NCBI GenBank assembly: GCA_050944915.1
Contig: JBMNRY010000095.1
Span: 1 to 7,314 of the forward strand
Length of the DNA: 7,314 nucleotides
Origin: JBMNRY01 sp050944915
GTDB taxonomy: Bacteria; Bacillota; Limnochordia; JAAZLZ01
Direction: 5' to 3'
A program made the position numbers and the translations under genes. Positions 6,044 through 7,314 of the stretch are shown here, in pieces (position 1 is the stretch's first letter; every line of letters starts with the position of its first letter). A model generated the notes under the pieces. It saw only the letters and a program-made list of their open reading frames with translations, ran no database searches and had not been told where the DNA came from.

Positions 6044-7314
6044 CTAGTCTAACAGGTCCTGGGCGATAACATCGATCCCACCCTGTTGACATGGCACTTG
6101 GATGACCGTTACTCGATCACTGGCGAGACCTGTAGCGACGGCATCCTTGATTTCCTCGGGCCTCTCGATGAGGACCCCCTTAGCCTGCAAAGCTTCTGCT
6201 AAAGCGTAGAAGGGGATGGGCCCGAATTCCGTCGCGTAGCGGGCATGGGGCGGCTGTTTATCAGCTACGATACCCCAGGCTCCATCGGCCGCGATGACGG
6301 CGGTAAAGGGTAGATTTTTCTTTTGGGCATTCCAAAGTTCTAAAGGTGTAAAACCAAAGGAACCATCACCGGTCAACAGTAAGACCTTATGGTCGGGGAA
6401 GGCCAACTTGGCTGCCATGGCGATGGGAATCCCGTGGCCGATAACGCCACTGGTCCCACAGGTGATCCATTTGCCCCGACACCGATTGAAAAGAAGCATC
6501 TGGGCCCACCGACCGATGTTTCCTCCGTCAATGACCAAAACAGTCTTGTCATCTTCCAAGAAGGGAGCCAGTTCTAAAACCAGACGGGCAGCCCGCATGG
6601 GCATGCGATCATCGTCTTTCATGGAGAACCACTTATCTAAAGCCTGGGCCCGGTAAGCGATGATTTCTTCCAGCCACTGGCTGTGGGCCGGCTCTTCGGG
6701 CAGGGCCGCAGTCAACTGCTCCATGACTGCTGCGGGACTGCCGAGAATGGCCACATCGGCCAGATAACCCCGATTGAGCTCTAGGGCATCATCATGGATA
6801 TGGATGATCTTCATATCCTGGGGACAATCCTGCAAATAGTTGAGGCGGTAGTCAAACCGGGCTCCCACATTAATCAGCAAATCACACTGGCCCAGGAATT
6901 TATAGGCTGGGTTTGCTTCGGGGTCGGTAATCCCGATGTACTGCCGCAGGGGCTCTTCCACAGGGCCTCGATCCCACATGGGAGTTAAAATCGGGATATC
7001 GGTCCGCCGGGCAAATTCAGCCAAAGCCTCAACTCCATGGCTGTAGAATAATCCGCTGCCGGCGATGAGCAAGGGACGTTTGGCACCCTTGATCAGTTCT
7101 GCCGCCGATTCTATCAGCTGGGGATCACCCCAACCTTGGGGTTCCACCCGACTGGCCTGAGGAGACAGCTTGTCCAAGTAGGTATCGGCTGGGATCTCCT
7201 CGTCAAAGGCGTTATCGGTAATGGTCAAATGGACGGGACCGGGACGACCTTGAACGGCCGCGGCCACAGCCCGCTGGAACTGATGGGGGATCTGCTCCCC
7301 GTGGGTCACTCTGG
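6044..7314 (-). CDS. ThDP-dependent enzyme, acetolactate synthase / oxalyl-CoA decarboxylase-like, N-terminal part outside the window
   Basis: About 422 C-terminal codons of a cytoplasmic ThDP enzyme; the 5' end runs off the right edge. Numbering from the GTG codon at 7309 (an internal Val), GRPGPVHLTI (21-30) is the conserved end of the missing pyrimidine-binding domain. Residues about 60-205 form the central domain (TPP_M, PF00205) with LIAGSGLFYSHG and INVGARFDYR. Residues about 240-405 are the diphosphate-binding domain (PF02775). The cofactor motif starts with GDGS (314-317) and ends in ADGAWGI, where the usual NN is AD: Asp342 takes the place of the metal-binding Asn exactly 27 residues after Asp315. 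The catalytic Glu of the N-terminal domain cannot be seen. Full length was probably near 550. The enzyme would cleave or join a 2-oxo acid or acyl-CoA. It precedes the importer genes by 89 bases on the same strand, suggesting one operon. Confidence 0.85.
   Translation of the reverse strand, partial: RVTHGEQIPHQFQRAVAAAVQGRPGPVHLTITDNAFDEEIPADTYLDKLSPQASRVEPQGWGDPQLIESAAELIKGAKRPLLIAGSGLFYSHGVEALAEFARRTDIPILTPMWDRGPVEEPLRQYIGITDPEANPAYKFLGQCDLLINVGARFDYRLNYLQDCPQDMKIIHIHDDALELNRGYLADVAILGSPAAVMEQLTAALPEEPAHSQWLEEIIAYRAQALDKWFSMKDDDRMPMRAARLVLELAPFLEDDKTVLVIDGGNIGRWAQMLLFNRCRGKWITCGTSGVIGHGIPIAMAAKLAFPDHKVLLLTGDGSFGFTPLELWNAQKKNLPFTAVIAADGAWGIVADKQPPHARYATEFGPIPFYALAEALQAKGVLIERPEEIKDAVATGLASDRVTVIQVPCQQGGIDVIAQDLLD

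Noticed and set aside
5955..6092. In-frame N-terminal extension of the binding protein to 6092
   Set aside because: It would overlap the end of the ThDP-enzyme gene, bury the signal peptide inside the protein and ignore the perfect ribosome site at 5961-5969.
6044..7314. ThDP enzyme as glyoxylate carboligase (Gcl)
   Set aside because: The neighbouring isomerase makes this tempting, but the cofactor motif and surrounding sequence differ from Gcl, and the N-terminal residue that distinguishes Gcl is outside the window.

Overview
The window looks like a chromosomal segment of an anaerobic-type Bacillota (Firmicutes). This is inferred from the strong Shine-Dalgarno sequences close to AAAGGAGGT in front of most genes, the use of TTG and GTG starts, tightly packed operons and balanced base composition. 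The species cannot be named from the sequence. The solute-binding protein has a signal peptide without a lipobox cysteine, which would fit a lineage with an outer membrane better than a classical monoderm.

Layout. A plus-strand operon enters from the left with the last 28 codons of what is probably a malate/L-lactate dehydrogenase-family (Ldh_2) oxidoreductase. It continues with a complete sugar-phosphate isomerase/epimerase-type TIM barrel (137-961) and ends at a hairpin terminator (968-997). A gene-free stretch of about 410 bases follows, with several inverted repeats, including two mutually exclusive hairpins at 1205-1243 enclosed by a further 10-bp inverted repeat. From there to the right edge everything is on the minus strand. 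In transcription order it holds an incomplete ThDP-dependent acetolactate-synthase-like enzyme (7314-6044), a possible short leader ORF (6013-5954), and a complete five-gene branched-chain-amino-acid-type (HAAT) ABC importer: binding protein (5954-4812), permeases LivH and LivM, ATPases LivG and LivF. A perfect 30-bp palindrome lies between the binding-protein gene and livH.

How the genes may work together. The importer would bring in a small molecule carrying a carboxylate. The ThDP enzyme would act on a 2-oxo acid or acyl group. The convergent operon supplies a hydroxyacid/oxoacid dehydrogenase and a metal-dependent aldose-ketose isomerase or epimerase. Together they resemble a catabolic cassette for a hydroxy- or oxo-acid. 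The combination recalls glyoxylate/hydroxypyruvate pathways (carboligase, hydroxypyruvate isomerase, Ldh_2 reductase), but the ThDP enzyme is not a convincing glyoxylate carboligase and the substrate is unknown. No mobile element, CRISPR array, rRNA or tRNA was recognised. The most unusual signals are non-coding: the palindrome, the leader ORF and the nested inverted repeats.
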